From Heterobasidion occidentale (Eukaryota; Basidiomycota; Agaricomycetes; Russulales; Bondarzewiaceae): a stretch of DNA of 64,000 bases. Where the stretch lies: NCBI GenBank assembly GCA_039111635.1, contig JBCAQO010000008.1:1550001-1614000 (forward strand), written 5' to 3'. The notes under the pieces were generated by a model. The model had not been told where the DNA came from and did not search any database. It saw only the letters and a list, made by a program, of their open reading frames with translations. Positions 49,716 through 61,226 of the stretch are shown one piece after another; position 1 is the first letter of the stretch, and each line of letters starts with the position of its first letter. The position numbers and the translations under genes are program-made.

Positions 49716-50853
49716 GGCTCGCGGACACAGACTGGCTGAGGATCGAGTCTGGACGAAAGGAGAGGCTGGCGTTACGTACACGGACCTCCGAGCTTGACGA
49801 GGACACACAGGAAAGGAAAGGCGAAGGTTGGGCGGGGAACATCGTCGTGCGTTTGATCTCCGCGGCCTCACGGGCTATCTGCGAGGATATCCAACTGCAT
49901 CGCCCGCATTTACTCATTGGCCACTCGCCACTCGCACACCGTGATACCCTCACGCAGACCAGCCACACAATTTCCCACAGAGAAAAATAAATTATTGCCA
50001 TTCAACGAATGCCGTCCCATTGCCCAAAGGCACGGTGCATTCTCAGACGCTCAGAGTCAGAGCATGGAACGGCTCCCCGGGAGCGTCTTGATGAACGTTA
50101 GGATCGCAAGCGCGCTCCGGCCTCCATGCAAGACACTGATGCTTATGGGAGCGCGTTTGGCGGTCACGACCTATCGCACTCTCTCGCGTTCATCTCACAG
50201 GTGTCCGCCGAGCACGTTTCGCGTTCTGCTCGGAATTCTGATGAGGAGGAGTGGGGATTGGGCAGGGGTCGTGGGTGGGTGCCAAGCTGGCGGGGGGCGG
50301 ATGCACAAATTGGAGCAGGGGCCCGAGAATGAGGGTGGAGACACCGCGCTGGTGCGGGAAGTGAAGCTCGTCGGGCCACCCGAATTTCCCGAGAGACGCG
50401 TCGCAGAGCATGCTGGCATCAGACCTCTGGGATGATGGCGACGGGAGACAGGCAGTCATATGTTGCACCGGGCCAGAGCCTGGTGCATCGCGTAGCAACT
50501 TGATAGAAAGTGCCAATCCGCTTGCAGTCTTTATTGCCCCATGAATGATGAGAACGCGATCGTGCAATCACAAGACGCAGGCGTACGAGACGAGACGGAA
50601 GAGGCTCGACGAAGTAAACCGCTCACGTGGCCGCAATCATCCTCCAGCCGACCGAGTCGCAGTCTCTGCTCTCCTCCTCCTCCTCCTCCTCGACGTCCTC
50701 GACGACACAGAGCTCGTCTCCCGCCTTCTCTCCTCCCCTTTCATCTGCCCACACGCGCGAGACAGACGCGCGAGACAACTGCCCGGACGCCCCTGCCCCC
50801 ACACGAGCCTGATCTCGTCCTCGAACAGGCGTATTAAGTCCGGTGGATACGAG
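49716..50853. promoter_or_regulatory. Divergent promoter region, serine dehydratase and Bem3-type RhoGAP
   Basis: About 1.1 kb between two divergent genes. The first 700 bp is mixed composition. From 50640 a pyrimidine-rich tract (TCCTCCTCCTCCTCCTCG) runs toward the Bem3 start, typical of a basidiomycete 5' UTR. An ATG at 50545 opens a frame that runs into the Bem3 start codon, but its protein is low-complexity and unlikely to be real. No TATA box was recognised. Confidence 0.45.
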
Positions 50854-53800
50854 ATGGCCTCGTCTGATCCACCAGCTGCCGTCATGAACGGCACCTCCCT
50901 CACCCCTCCTCGACGCCCGCTCGACGCCCTCTCCCCGTCTCCGTCCCGCGCTACCCCTTCTTCCGCTCATCGTCCAGCTCAACCTCCACAACCCCCCGTC
51001 GCATCTTCCACACAACTCGTCTCCATCGAGTCCCTCCTCGCAGCACATGCACACGCCCCCAACCCCCATCTCGCCGCCCTCCAGCAGGCCCTTGCCGAGC
51101 GCAACAACCTCTCCTCCCAAAACGCGCAGCTCTGGAAACTCATCGAGAAGCAACGCACCGCGGTCGCCCACACCAACAAGGATATCGAGCGCTTGCGAGC
51201 AGAGCGTGACGTGTACAAGGGCAAGCTCCACGCTCTCGGCGAGAACACGGATGCCGTCCTCAAGTCCAGCAAGGAGCGGGAAAAAGCGCTGAGGGGTTCC
51301 TCTTCCGCCTCTGGCCTTCGCGCCGGTGATAAATCCTCCTCAGCCACCGACCAAAGCCCATCACACCCCAGAGCAAACGTCGTCCGACATCAATCAGACG
51401 ACCCCGGTGCGTTCTTTTCTTTCCATCTTTTGTCTCGCCATCTTTTGTTCCCACCCACCCCCTCCCTCTCTACCGTTCGCCTTTCAGTGCTTTCTCAAGC
51501 AGCTCATCCGCTCTTCAGGCCACGCTCGAGACCGTTCCAACCCCATCGTCACCGTCTCCCACTCACAAGCGACCCTCCTTCCCCCATCAGCGAGCGTCCA
51601 ACCCGACTCGTATAACCCCATCTCACCAGCCAAAACCCCGCTTCGTTCTGGCTCTCTCCAGCACGAGCCATTCAACAGTTCTCTCCTCATTCCCTCGACG
51701 CTGCCCTCCTCCCAGCCTCCCAGCACAACCACATCTCCTGCGAACCAGTTTCCTTCTCCATTTCCCGCGACGGCAGGCACGAGCGACATTTCAAATCACG
51801 CAGACCACTCCCGAGCCCCCTCCAACCAGTCCGTCCCAGACGCCCTCCATCCCAATCAAGGCGCCATGTCCTCCGCCTCCACCTCGAACACCCTCTCGCT
51901 TCCCGTCGAACGCCCGCACATGATCTCGCGCGACTCCCACGTCTCGCTTCCCGACGAGGCCAAGCGCTATATCACCACCATGACCGACTCGCCCCTTCCG
52001 AGCCCCCGTCTGCCCGACCAGAGCCGCACCAGCTCGCCCGCGCGCTCCATGAACAGCCCTCCAAACGCGCAAGAGTCGAACGCCGACAAGTCGTCCCTCC
52101 GGAAGGACTTCTCGGACAGCGAGTTCCTCGACATGGAGGACGAGGAAGGCAGCATCGACGACTCCCTCAACGATCGGAGCGCCGCGTCCGCAAGCCCGGC
52201 CGATATTGAGGCGGAGCCTGACGTCTCGCAGGGAAGGGGCAAGCCACGCGTCGCGGCCGTCGAAGACTTTCCTCTGCCACCCGCGACGGCGCACAGCATC
52301 GACCCGAGCGCCCTCCTCCGCCAGCAACAACAAGCTCAGGTGCAAGCTCAGGTGCAGGGCGCCTCTTATCCGCAATCCTCCACCGCAATCAGCAGCACCG
52401 CCACCGCCACCGACCCCCCGCGGTACACCGACACACCTACGACGCCGACCGCAAACTCGTACAACCCGCACATGTCGTTCATGTCCAACGTGTCCGCAAT
52501 CACGTCCGTGATCCCGTCGCAGGCGAACCAGCCTGCGTTCCGTGCACTGCCGCTCCTCCCACACGACCTGCCGCGGACGCGCATCCAGGTGACCGCCTCC
52601 TCGATCCGTCCAAACGACCGCGGCAAGGACGTGCTCTCGTTCGTCGTGTACGTCGACCCCGGGAGCGCAAAGGAGCCGTGGACGATCGAGAAGCTGTACA
52701 GCGACGTGCTGGGCCTGGACCAGCGCGTGCGCGCGCGGGTGGGCAAGAACGTCGGGAAGAAGATCGCCAACCTGCCCGACGGGAAGCTGTGGAGGGACCA
52801 TGCGCCGTCCAAGGTCGACCAGCGCAAGGTGCGTATCTCGACGCTGATTCGGCGATGGCCGTCGGCTGAGAATGGGATCGGCTGAGAATCATGTTTTCGT
52901 TCTGTTCTCTAGGCCGTGCTGGAAAATTACTTGCAGACGCTCATTAATCTGCCCGTGAAGAACAACGACGAGGTCATCGCGTTTCTGACCTCGGACATCT
53001 TGAAGGGAGCCCACAAGCCCGTCTCTAGAGACGGTTACAAGGAAGGGTACCTGACGAAGCGTGGCAAGAATTTCGGGGGATGGAAGACGCGGTTCTTTGT
53101 GCTCCAAGGACCGGTCCTCGAATACTACGAAAGCGTGCGTCACGACCCTCTCCTCCTCTGGCCTGGGACATTGACAGTGTTTTCTTCCCTGCTGAACAGC
53201 GAGGGGGCACGCATCTGGGCTCCATCGCCATCACAGGTGCCCAAATCGGGCGCCAGCAGAGGCCCGCCGACAGGCGCGACGGCGACGAGGAGAACGAATA
53301 CCGCCACGCCTTTCTCATCATCGAGTCCAAGAAGGGCGCCGCGGCCGCCACCGGCACGTCCTCTGCGCAGAGAGCGATCAAGATCGGGACAACTGGGTCG
53401 AGATCCTCGTGCGCTACGTCTCGGGCGTCTACAGCGAGGAGCCGCTCCCCATGGGCCATGGCTCGCTCACACTTAATACCTCCGCCGCGTCGCTCTCTTC
53501 GGCCTCGATCGCCCAGCCCCGCTCGAGCACTAGCTCCAATCCGCCCACGGACATTGGGCTATCCCCCAGCACGCGTGAGAAACGCTCAGTTGGGCGCGCG
53601 ATGTCCAAGGACGACATCTCGATCGCGCACGCCGTGCCCTTGTCCCAGCTGCCCTTGGACTCGACCAACGTGAAGCTCTTCCAGAGCTCGGTGCAGTACG
53701 ACGAGCCCGCACAGTCCCTCGCAGGCAGTCCCGTCAGAGGCAACGAAGGCGCGCAGGCCGGGTTCAGCGACACCCCCATCGCGAGGCGCATCCTCGACAA

Positions 53801-55821
53801 GAGCACTATCGGTCTCCCTTCGTCCGCGCCGACGCCAGAGAGCCCGCTCTCAAGCTCGCTGCCGACGTCGTCGCCGCTCGACGGGGCAGGCGGCGACTTC
53901 ATCGCGCCTGTGGGCCCGCGAGCCAATTCCGAGCTGGGACACTATCCCGATCTCGCCCAAGCGCATCTCGATCCCCGCAGCGCCATGGGGTCAGGACGCT
54001 CGACCACTTCCCGCGCACCCCAACCCTCGCCCGACCGCGCACGGCAACGGCACGCACACCGCACCTCCTACCACCCTTCTCTGGAACCTGTCAAGTCGAC
54101 GCCGAACTCACCACACCCTCCCCCCGAACGCGAGCGCGAGCGCGAGCCGTCTCCGGACCCGAACCAGAGCCAGAGCACGCCGCGCCAGCCCGAGATGAAC
54201 AGCAAGGTCAAGATTTCGCGGCCAATGAACGGGGCGCCCATCCCCGCGGGGTACAAGTTCGGCGCGAAGGACGCGCCGCCGGAGCCCGCTCCGTCCTCGG
54301 GACGGCAGGAGAAGGCAAAATCGCGCATGTTTTGGGGTTTTGGACGGCCAGGAGGTACGTGGCGTTTCTGTGTCTCGCCCCCTCGAACCTTGTCTGTTGC
54401 GTGCGTCCCAGGCTGATCGCCTTCGATGTGTGGATGACGTCGTGCAGGGACCGAGAAGCAGCCTACCGTGATGCACGTTCCTCGCGCCGTGTTCGGCGTC
54501 AGCGTCGAGGAGTCGCTCGACGTTGCCCAGATCGCCAGTCTGCCCGCCATCGTCTTCCGGTGCATTCAGTACCTCGAGGAAAAGCACGCGGAGCAGGAGG
54601 AGGGGATCTACCGCCTCAGTGGCAGTTCTGCCGTTATCAAGAGCCTCAAAGATAGATTCAACAACGGTGCGTGCCCTTTTCGGTTCCCCGTCCGCCATCG
54701 ATGGCGCTGTCTGACGACCCTTTCCTGCGTGTTAGAGGGTGACGTAGACTTGTTGGCATCAGACGAGTATTGGGATCCCCATGCTATCGCCGGACTTCTC
54801 AAAGGCTTCTTCCGCGAACTGCCGACAAGCATCCTCACTCGCGACCTGCACCTGCGTTTTCTCGCTGTTATCGGTACGCTGTTCGCCTTCTGCGCGTCCC
54901 TTATCGCCCCTGATGATATCATGCGCATTCCCCTCGCAGACTTGGTCGACCCGCAGGACAGGATCAAAGAGCTGTCGAGCCTCATCTCGAAGCTTCCGCT
55001 CGCGAACTACAGTCTTCTTCGCGCGCTGACCGCGCACCTAATTTTGATCGTCCAGAACTCAAATCTGAACAAGATGACGATGCGGAACGTCGGGATCGTG
55101 TTCAGCCCCACGCTGGGCATCCCCGCGGGCATCTTTAGTCTGATGCTCGGCGAGTTCAACCAGGTGTTCAACATCGACGACGACGCGGAGGCGGGCGAGC
55201 CCGAGTGGGTCGCGAACGAGCAGGGCGACGCGACCGTCACGAAACGCGAGCAGGCGTCGGAGCTAAGCCGCAGAAACAGTCGTCAGTATTCAGATGCGGC
55301 CGCGGACCAGCTGCTGGGGTTATCAGGCAGGAAGCTCTCCGGTGCGTCATCCGCTTGCCACGCACACACCGTCCTGCCCTCCGCCCGCCTCTTCTTTTCC
55401 ATTCTTGCCCTCCGCGATGATGAACTCTGTCGCTGACGATAAGCCCGGTTTCGCAGCGGCCGAGGACGATCAGTCGGAGGACGGGGAGGACTTCTCGGTC
55501 CACGACGAGAGCGGGACGGAGACGACGGACAATGACGTGACGGTCGAGTCCTCCAACGGCTCGAGCCCCGGTCCGCAGTGGAGTCCGTCGTCGGACACGC
55601 CGTCGTCTCACCTGCGCTCGCGCGCGTCGAACGTCGCGGCGACGCGGGGGCTCAACATCGCGGTCAGCAAGGAGAGCCGGCGGCACAGCCGGATGATGGG
55701 CCTGCCCGTCTCGCCGCGACCCCCACAGTCGCCGCTGAATCCCCACTCCTCCGGCTCGGCCGGCAGCCCTGCGACGACGGGGTCGACGCCGTCGATTTCG
55801 CCAATGCAGACGCCGAAGTAG
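50854..55821 (+). CDS. bem3: PX-PH-RhoGAP protein, Bem3-type
   Basis: Bem3-type proteins stimulate GTP hydrolysis by Cdc42 at polarity sites. From ATG 50854 come a disordered stretch, a coiled coil (residues about 60-140), and a long Ser/Pro region, resuming after an intron from 51408. A PX domain follows (RTRIQVTASSIRPNDRGKD through LPDGKLWRDH...SKVDQRK), then a PH domain (GYLTKRGKNFGGWKTRFFVL, EYRHAFLIIESKK, DNWVEILVRYVSGVY), more disorder, and a RhoGAP domain from about 54.48 kb. That domain has FGVSVEESLDVAQ, the arginine-finger motif GIYRLSGSS, LLKGFFRELPTSIL, and NKMTMRNVGIVFSPTLGI. The stop is TAG 55821. Within the PH domain the frame slips by one base near 53341-53356: KKGAAAA reads on into a non-conserved frame, while VLCAES...DNWVEILVRY continues in another. 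Both sides look coding, so an assembly error is likely. Confidence 0.9.
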
Positions 55822-56209
55822 ACCCGTGCGGACGAACGTCTTTCTCTGGGTCATGGACAGTACTAGAAAGACAGAGATGCTGCGATACCATTATTTTTCG
55901 GCGAATTTATTATGGCCTTGTGATTGCGTAGTAATTATTTCTCTGATTCCCTCGTTTTTTTTATTCCTCGTATACCCTGTCCAGACTCTCCACGCTCACG
56001 ACGACGAACATGACCGCGATCTGTCGACGCACAGTATACGCACGTAGCCGCTACATACGTACTCTGGAAATCCATATTTGCCAGCATGGACCAAGTACGG
56101 CTGGCACAGCGGGGCACTGCTTTATATTTGTTTCAGCCACCAAATCTAAGTGCGCGGAAGGATGCATGTCCGAGTTTGGCAAGAGCGAACGGACTCTGCA
56201 AACGACCAC
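55822..56209. other. Short intergenic region
   Basis: About 390 bp between Bem3-type and Shr3-type genes on the same strand, carrying the 3' UTR of the former and the promoter of the latter. Poly-T (55955-55963) and a GAATTTATTATGG stretch are seen. No gene or RNA was recognised. Confidence 0.4.
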
Positions 56210-57234
56210 ATGGGCTTCCGTCAAGCAGCCGTCCTCTCCTCCGTCTCTTTCTTCCTCGGTGTGTGTCCTCCGCTCCTGGCGGGTTTCCCGAACTTCGGTC
56301 TGACCGAGGCTATCTGCGACTTGCGCAGGCGTGCTGTTCATATGCTTCAACGTCGACTACCGCGTGCTGCACACCCAGCTCACTGACGAGGTCGTGAGCG
56401 ACGCGTTCCAGTTCTATGCCACGTTCTTCAACGCCCCGCCCGCGATCAAGGTGCGTGCCCCGCTGCCCACTGACCGACCGGACGCCGAGTGCTGATGCCG
56501 GGTCTCTTTCTTCCTGTCGTCGGTGCGCGCAGGCGCTCCTGCACGCCATGATGGGCATCGGGATCCTCGCGCTCGTCGGCAAGCTGCACAAGTGGGACGA
56601 GAGCGCAGTCTTCTTCGACGGGTGCTCGCTCGGTGCGTTTTGGGGGTTTTTTTTCCGCTCGCTCTATCTTTATCGCGCCCCTGATTCTCGCGCACTCGCG
56701 CCCGCACGTCTCTTCGTTTGTTTTGTATGACAGGCGCGTTCGTATTCGGCATCGCCGTGTACACGACGGTGACGATCCCAGCACTGCGCACGATCGTCGA
56801 CCCCGTCGTCGGCATCGACACGCGCGACGACCAGATCGAGGCCGTGCGCGTGCTCTCGGCCGGCAACACGATCCTCGTCGTCCTCCTCGGCGCCATCCTC
56901 GTCATGCAGGTGCGTCCGTCTCTCACAATCTTCCTCTCCTTGCCTATTCGCCTCGCTCCGCCCCGTCCCTCGCGCCCTGGACGCAGGCGATAAGCGCCGT
57001 TATCTATCTTTGCGCTCGGGAGCTGTAAAGCGCGATGCTGACCGACCGACCGATCTTTCCCGCGCGCTCTCACGCACACGTACGCACTCACGCGCATACA
57101 CACAGGGCGGCCAGGAATACGCAAAGCGGGTCGAGGCCCGCGAGCTCGCGAAGGTGCTAGCTGCGGAAAGCGCGAGCGTCGATCAGAATCAGAACGCGGC
57201 GCCGGCGTCGGCCAAAGAGAAGAAGGAGCAGTGA
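56210..57234 (+). CDS. shr3: Shr3-type ER membrane chaperone
   Basis: Shr3-like proteins are ER-resident, four-helix chaperones for packaging of amino-acid permeases. Five exons (56210-56258, 56329-56450, 56533-56632, 56734-56909 and 57106-57234) sum to 191 residues in a consistent frame. Hydrophobic helices are MGFRQAAVLSSVSFFLGVL with FICFNVDYRVLH, then MMGIGILALVGKL, GAFVFGIAVYTTVTIPAL, and AGNTILVVLLGAILVMQ. Between helices one and two comes DAFQFYATFFNAPPAIK. The C-terminus is a Lys/Glu-rich cytoplasmic tail ending KEKKEQ, a plausible ER-retention or binding tail. The loop WDESAVFFDGCSLG and the FDG motif are family-typical. The family call is from memory of basidiomycete relatives. The gene lies 388 bp beyond the Bem3-type gene. 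Confidence 0.83.
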
Positions 57235-57968
57235 GGGATCCGATATTCAAGACCCGCTCGCGCGAAGGAGGGGCGAGCTGGGGTGACCGTAACGGCTGCG
57301 AACAGGGCCAGAAAAGGGGCGGTCGGGGGTCGGCGGGCGCAAAAGGAAGGCGTGCATGTTCGTGCATCATACGAGAGCCTCACGTTATTTACATATTCGT
57401 TACTTACTTACTTACTTACTGGCACCCCCTCTCTGTCGTCGAACGTTGATTCCCTGCCCTTCTTCTCTGTCCTTTCGACTTCGATCTGGGGAGCGTTCTC
57501 GAGCCGCCAAGCACCCGCGCGCGTGACGCCCCATCGGCATTTTACCGCGCACTCCTGTCGACTGTAGGCGAGAGAGAGAGCCGTGGAAAGCTCCGAGCGT
57601 CGAGTCCGTCAGTCCGCGTGCACCAGCAAAAGACGCTTCTGCGCGTTCTCGCTCCCCGAGTGAGTTCCCACACCTCGACGCGTCGAGCCCATCCGCGTCG
57701 AACCACAGACCACGCTCCTACGTGAACGTGACTCTGACCCCGTCGCGACGTCCCTCACAAGCAACACCATCAACAACCACAACCACAACCGCATCGCTAG
57801 CAACGCGCGCAGCCTCGGCCTTCTAGACCTCGCCTCTCGGCCTTTCAACGACGCGCCACACCAGATCTCCTTCGTCGGCAAAACTAACTCACCCTCGCAC
57901 AGTACTTCCCCCCTCCTCCTTCTTTTCGCCCTTCGGATCAACTAGAGACCATCGCACGCACGCAAGCA
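57235..57968. promoter_or_regulatory. Intergenic region with (TTAC)n microsatellite, upstream of the SET gene
   Basis: About 730 bp, including the 3' UTR of the Shr3-type gene and the promoter of the SET gene. A perfect TTAC tract of five units runs from 57400 to 57420. An AT-poor, Cys/Arg-codon-like background continues to 57968. No TATA box or other site was recognised. Confidence 0.5.
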
Positions 57969-60900
57969 ATGGCGTCACCGCGCGTCCGAGCCCTGCTCGC
58001 CTGGTGCGCCACACACGGCGTCTGGATCGACCCCAGGCTCGAGCTCGTCGACGCCGACCACGGTCACGATCCGCACGATCGCAGCGATATAGACCGCGAG
58101 AACGAGAACAAGGACGAGGACAGGACGGCGGCGCGACTGTGTCTGAGGACACGCATGCCGGCATGTACGTGCGCGCGCGCGCGGATCTCGACGCGCCCAT
58201 CGCCTACGGCTCCTCGCGTAAGTCCGAGTCCGTCTCTCTCTCTGCTCGGTGCCTCGGCGTCCCAACGCGCTGACCGACGCGAATGACTCCGGTAACCTGA
58301 TGTGTCGTGTCGTGTCGTGTCCCCCCTGCCTCGCCTCGCCTCGCCTCGCCCCTCTTCGCGGCGCGCGCGCACACACATACGCCCACGCCCACGCATCCAC
58401 GCATTTACACATCCCAAATCCCCACTGCCGTCACGATCCGAATATGACTCGCACGACACCGACGCGACGCGACCGCGGGACGCGCCTGGGCCCCTGCTGC
58501 TGCAGTCGTCCACATCCCGAAATCCGCCGTGCTCTCCGCGCGCTCCTGCGCCCTCGCCGCGCACCTCCCGCACGCCCCCTACGGACACGCCGCGCACCTC
58601 GCCCTCGCTGCCGCGTCCTCACCGAGCAGTAAGCACCCCCACCCGTCCACCCGTCCACCCCAAACCGATCCGCGGCTGACAAATGCTGACGACGATCATC
58701 CCTCCTCCCTCACCTTCGTGGCGCACCCCGAACCTAATCTCAACGTATACCACACTACACCACACCTCTGCCGTACACCCCCCACCTCCGTCCGCCCGTC
58801 CTTTATTGATCGACTCCCCTTGGCTCCTGGTCCCGCTTCCCCGACCCCCTTTTTCTTCCGTCACCTTACGTGACGCGCCACGTACGCATACGCTACGCGA
58901 CGGGCATCCGCCGAACCGCGCGATCTCGATCCCAGATGGCTCGGGGACGCGTCTCGCTGGGCCGGCTACCTGCAGTCGCTGCCCGCCCCCGCTGAGGCGT
59001 CCATCGCGCTCTTCTGGGGCGTGGACTCCGCGGGCAACGAGGGCGCGGACTCGGACGGCGTCGAAGCGCGCCGCTGGCTGCGCGGGACGGACGTCGCGCG
59101 GTACTGGCGCACGGAGACGGGCGCGCTCGTGGAGGTGCGTCATTTACGCCTTTGTCCGCCGCGTCGGGGGAACAAAGAAAGAAAAAAAAGAGGACGAACA
59201 AAGAAGGGCGAGCGGAAATGGGAATATTCACGCATGAGTCGAGCCGACGGCTCCGGCGAACAAAAGGTCCTCTCCTCGCCGCTTAGTGGCGCACTCATCT
59301 CGCAGCTCCTAGCAAAGGGGTGCGCGCGCGCGACGCAGAGAACGAAAGAACAGAAAAAAGGACAAAGAAGCCCATGGCATGATGATGATGATCATTTTAT
59401 CTATTATTTTTATTTTTATTGTCGATCCTGATGCCCGATTCTGATGCAATCACCGTCCCTCCATACGCGATGTCTTGCTGCGGCGGGTGCAGGACGAGAT
59501 CCGGGCGTTCCACGCGGCGGTCGTCGCGCCCCTGGCGATGCGCCTCGGGCGCGCGGGGGCGGCGGATGACGTGGCGAGCGCGGGGGCGTTCCGGCACGCG
59601 TACGCGCTGGTGAGCTCGCGGGCGTTTGTCGTGGACGCGTACCACGGGCTGGGGATGGTGCCCGTCGCCGACACGTGAGTTGCTTGAGGGCCGGGGCTAC
59701 CAAGTGGGCGGGCAGAGCTGACGGATGCGCCGGCGGGGGCAGGTTCAATCACGGGCAGGAGCACGATGTGCATCTCGAGGTGCGTGCGTGCAGCGCGAGG
59801 ATCGCAGCGGCGTCTGGTTCCCCGTGAGCCGGGGCTGGCTTCCCTGTCGGCGGTTTCTGTTGGGGCATCGCGCTGACGGCTCGCCCCTCGATCCATCAGA
59901 CGGACTACGACGTGTGCGTCGTGTGCGGCTCGCTGGCGGAATGCGCACACGATCGGGAGGAGGAGACGCCGGTAGACGGACACGCCGAAGCGAAAGCCGA
60001 AGCGGCCGGGGACGCAGAGAACAGCTGCGACATGGTGAGCAACGCGCCGATCGCGGGCGGAGCGGAGGTGTTCAACACGTATGGGAGCGGGCTGGGGAAC
60101 GCGGCGCTGCTGGCGCGGTACGGGTTCACGCTGGACGGGAACGAGCACGACGCGGTGCGGTGGACGGCGGCGGAGGTGTGGGCGGCGGCGGGGGCGCCGG
60201 GGGGCGCGGAGGGGCTGGCGGAGGCCGTGAGGGTGGCGAGCACGTGGCGCGGGCACGCGGGGTGGGCCGAGTCAGAGCGAGTCGTGAACGTCGGGGGCGG
60301 AGGGGGCGGAGAGGTGACCGGCAAAGTGGGGGCCGGTGACGGGGATGGAAGTGCGACGGGGGCGGACGTCGGGGTGGGGGGTGACGTCGACGTGGACGTG
60401 GACGTGGAGGGCGGGGGCCTGCTTCTGTGGGTGACAGGGGACGGGGCGATCTCGCACGGGTTGTGGGCGTTGTGCGCTCTGGGGGTTGTCGCCGGTTCGG
60501 GGTGGGCGGGGGAGGATGTGATGCGGGTGCTGGTGATGGCAGCGGAGCATCAGGTGCAGATGGAGAAGGTGGCCGCGGGGGAGGCGGCAGAGGGCACGGG
60601 AGCAGTGGAGGGGACGACAGCAGAGGAGGTAAGGGAGATGTGATGCGACCAAGGGAGCGTGTGCTGACGCGGACGGACTGCAGGTCGCGGTGGGTGTGAT
60701 TCGCACGGTGGTCGAGCTCTGCGGGGCGAGACTGGCTCGGGTGGGGTCGGGGATGGGGAGCGCTGGGATCGGGGAGTGGGCTGAGGTGCGTGCACGGCGG
60801 TTGTGTGTGCTGGGACTGGGCTGAACGAACGGGGATGACAGGGACGGACCGGGATGGGGCGCAAGACGCGGCTGGCGGTGATGCAGGCGGTGAGCGAGCT

Positions 60901-60991
60901 CTCCATACTCGAAAGCTGTCAGGCGGGGTGGATCGAGGTGGGGACAGGGCGGGGGACGGTCGAGGGTCCCGCGGACCAGGACTGGGCGTAG
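57969..60991 (+). CDS. SET-domain lysine methyltransferase
   Basis: A SET-domain methyltransferase of the RuBisCO-LSMT/RKM class, which methylates non-histone proteins such as ribosomal subunits. ATG 57969 (MASPRVRALLAWCATHGVWI) starts the first exon. Conserved blocks follow: VHIPKSAVLSARSCALAAHL, then VLTEQWLGDASRWAGYLQSL, the SET core FVVDAYHGLGMVPVADTFNH and GAEVFNTYGSGLGNAALLARY, and a zinc-binding-like insert TDYDVCVVCGSLAECAHD. The later part is a helical, glycine-rich C-terminal domain ending QDWA with TAG at 60991. Introns are long for the window (about 285 and 360 bp at 58219-58503 and 59135-59493) and rich in microsatellites. The frame appears to break at about 58605-58616 (one base missing before VLTEQ) and perhaps near 58130. 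Target and exact subfamily are unknown. Confidence 0.8.
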
Positions 60992-61226
60992 CTGGAGCGA
61001 GACTGGGCACCCGACGACACGGCGCGCTACGACGGGAAAGGCCTAGCTCGAGCCTAGGCGTTGGGCGTGTATTTGCAATGGATGTGGCGAAGATCTCCCA
61101 GATCTCGCGATGTCGTCCGAGCCGTGCAATATAACCAGCCCCTCTTCCCAACTCTCCCAAGTCTCTCCCCAGCCATCCCTCCCCTCCCCCACCCACAACA
61201 TCACAGCCCCCTTCCATCCACACACA

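Noticed and set aside
51791..52801. Minus-strand frame of 336 codons
   Set aside because: It is antisense to the coding Bem3-type exon and has no domain; a shadow of GC-rich codon use.
57400..57420. (TTAC)n as a functional element
   Set aside because: It is a simple microsatellite in an intergenic region with no other signal.
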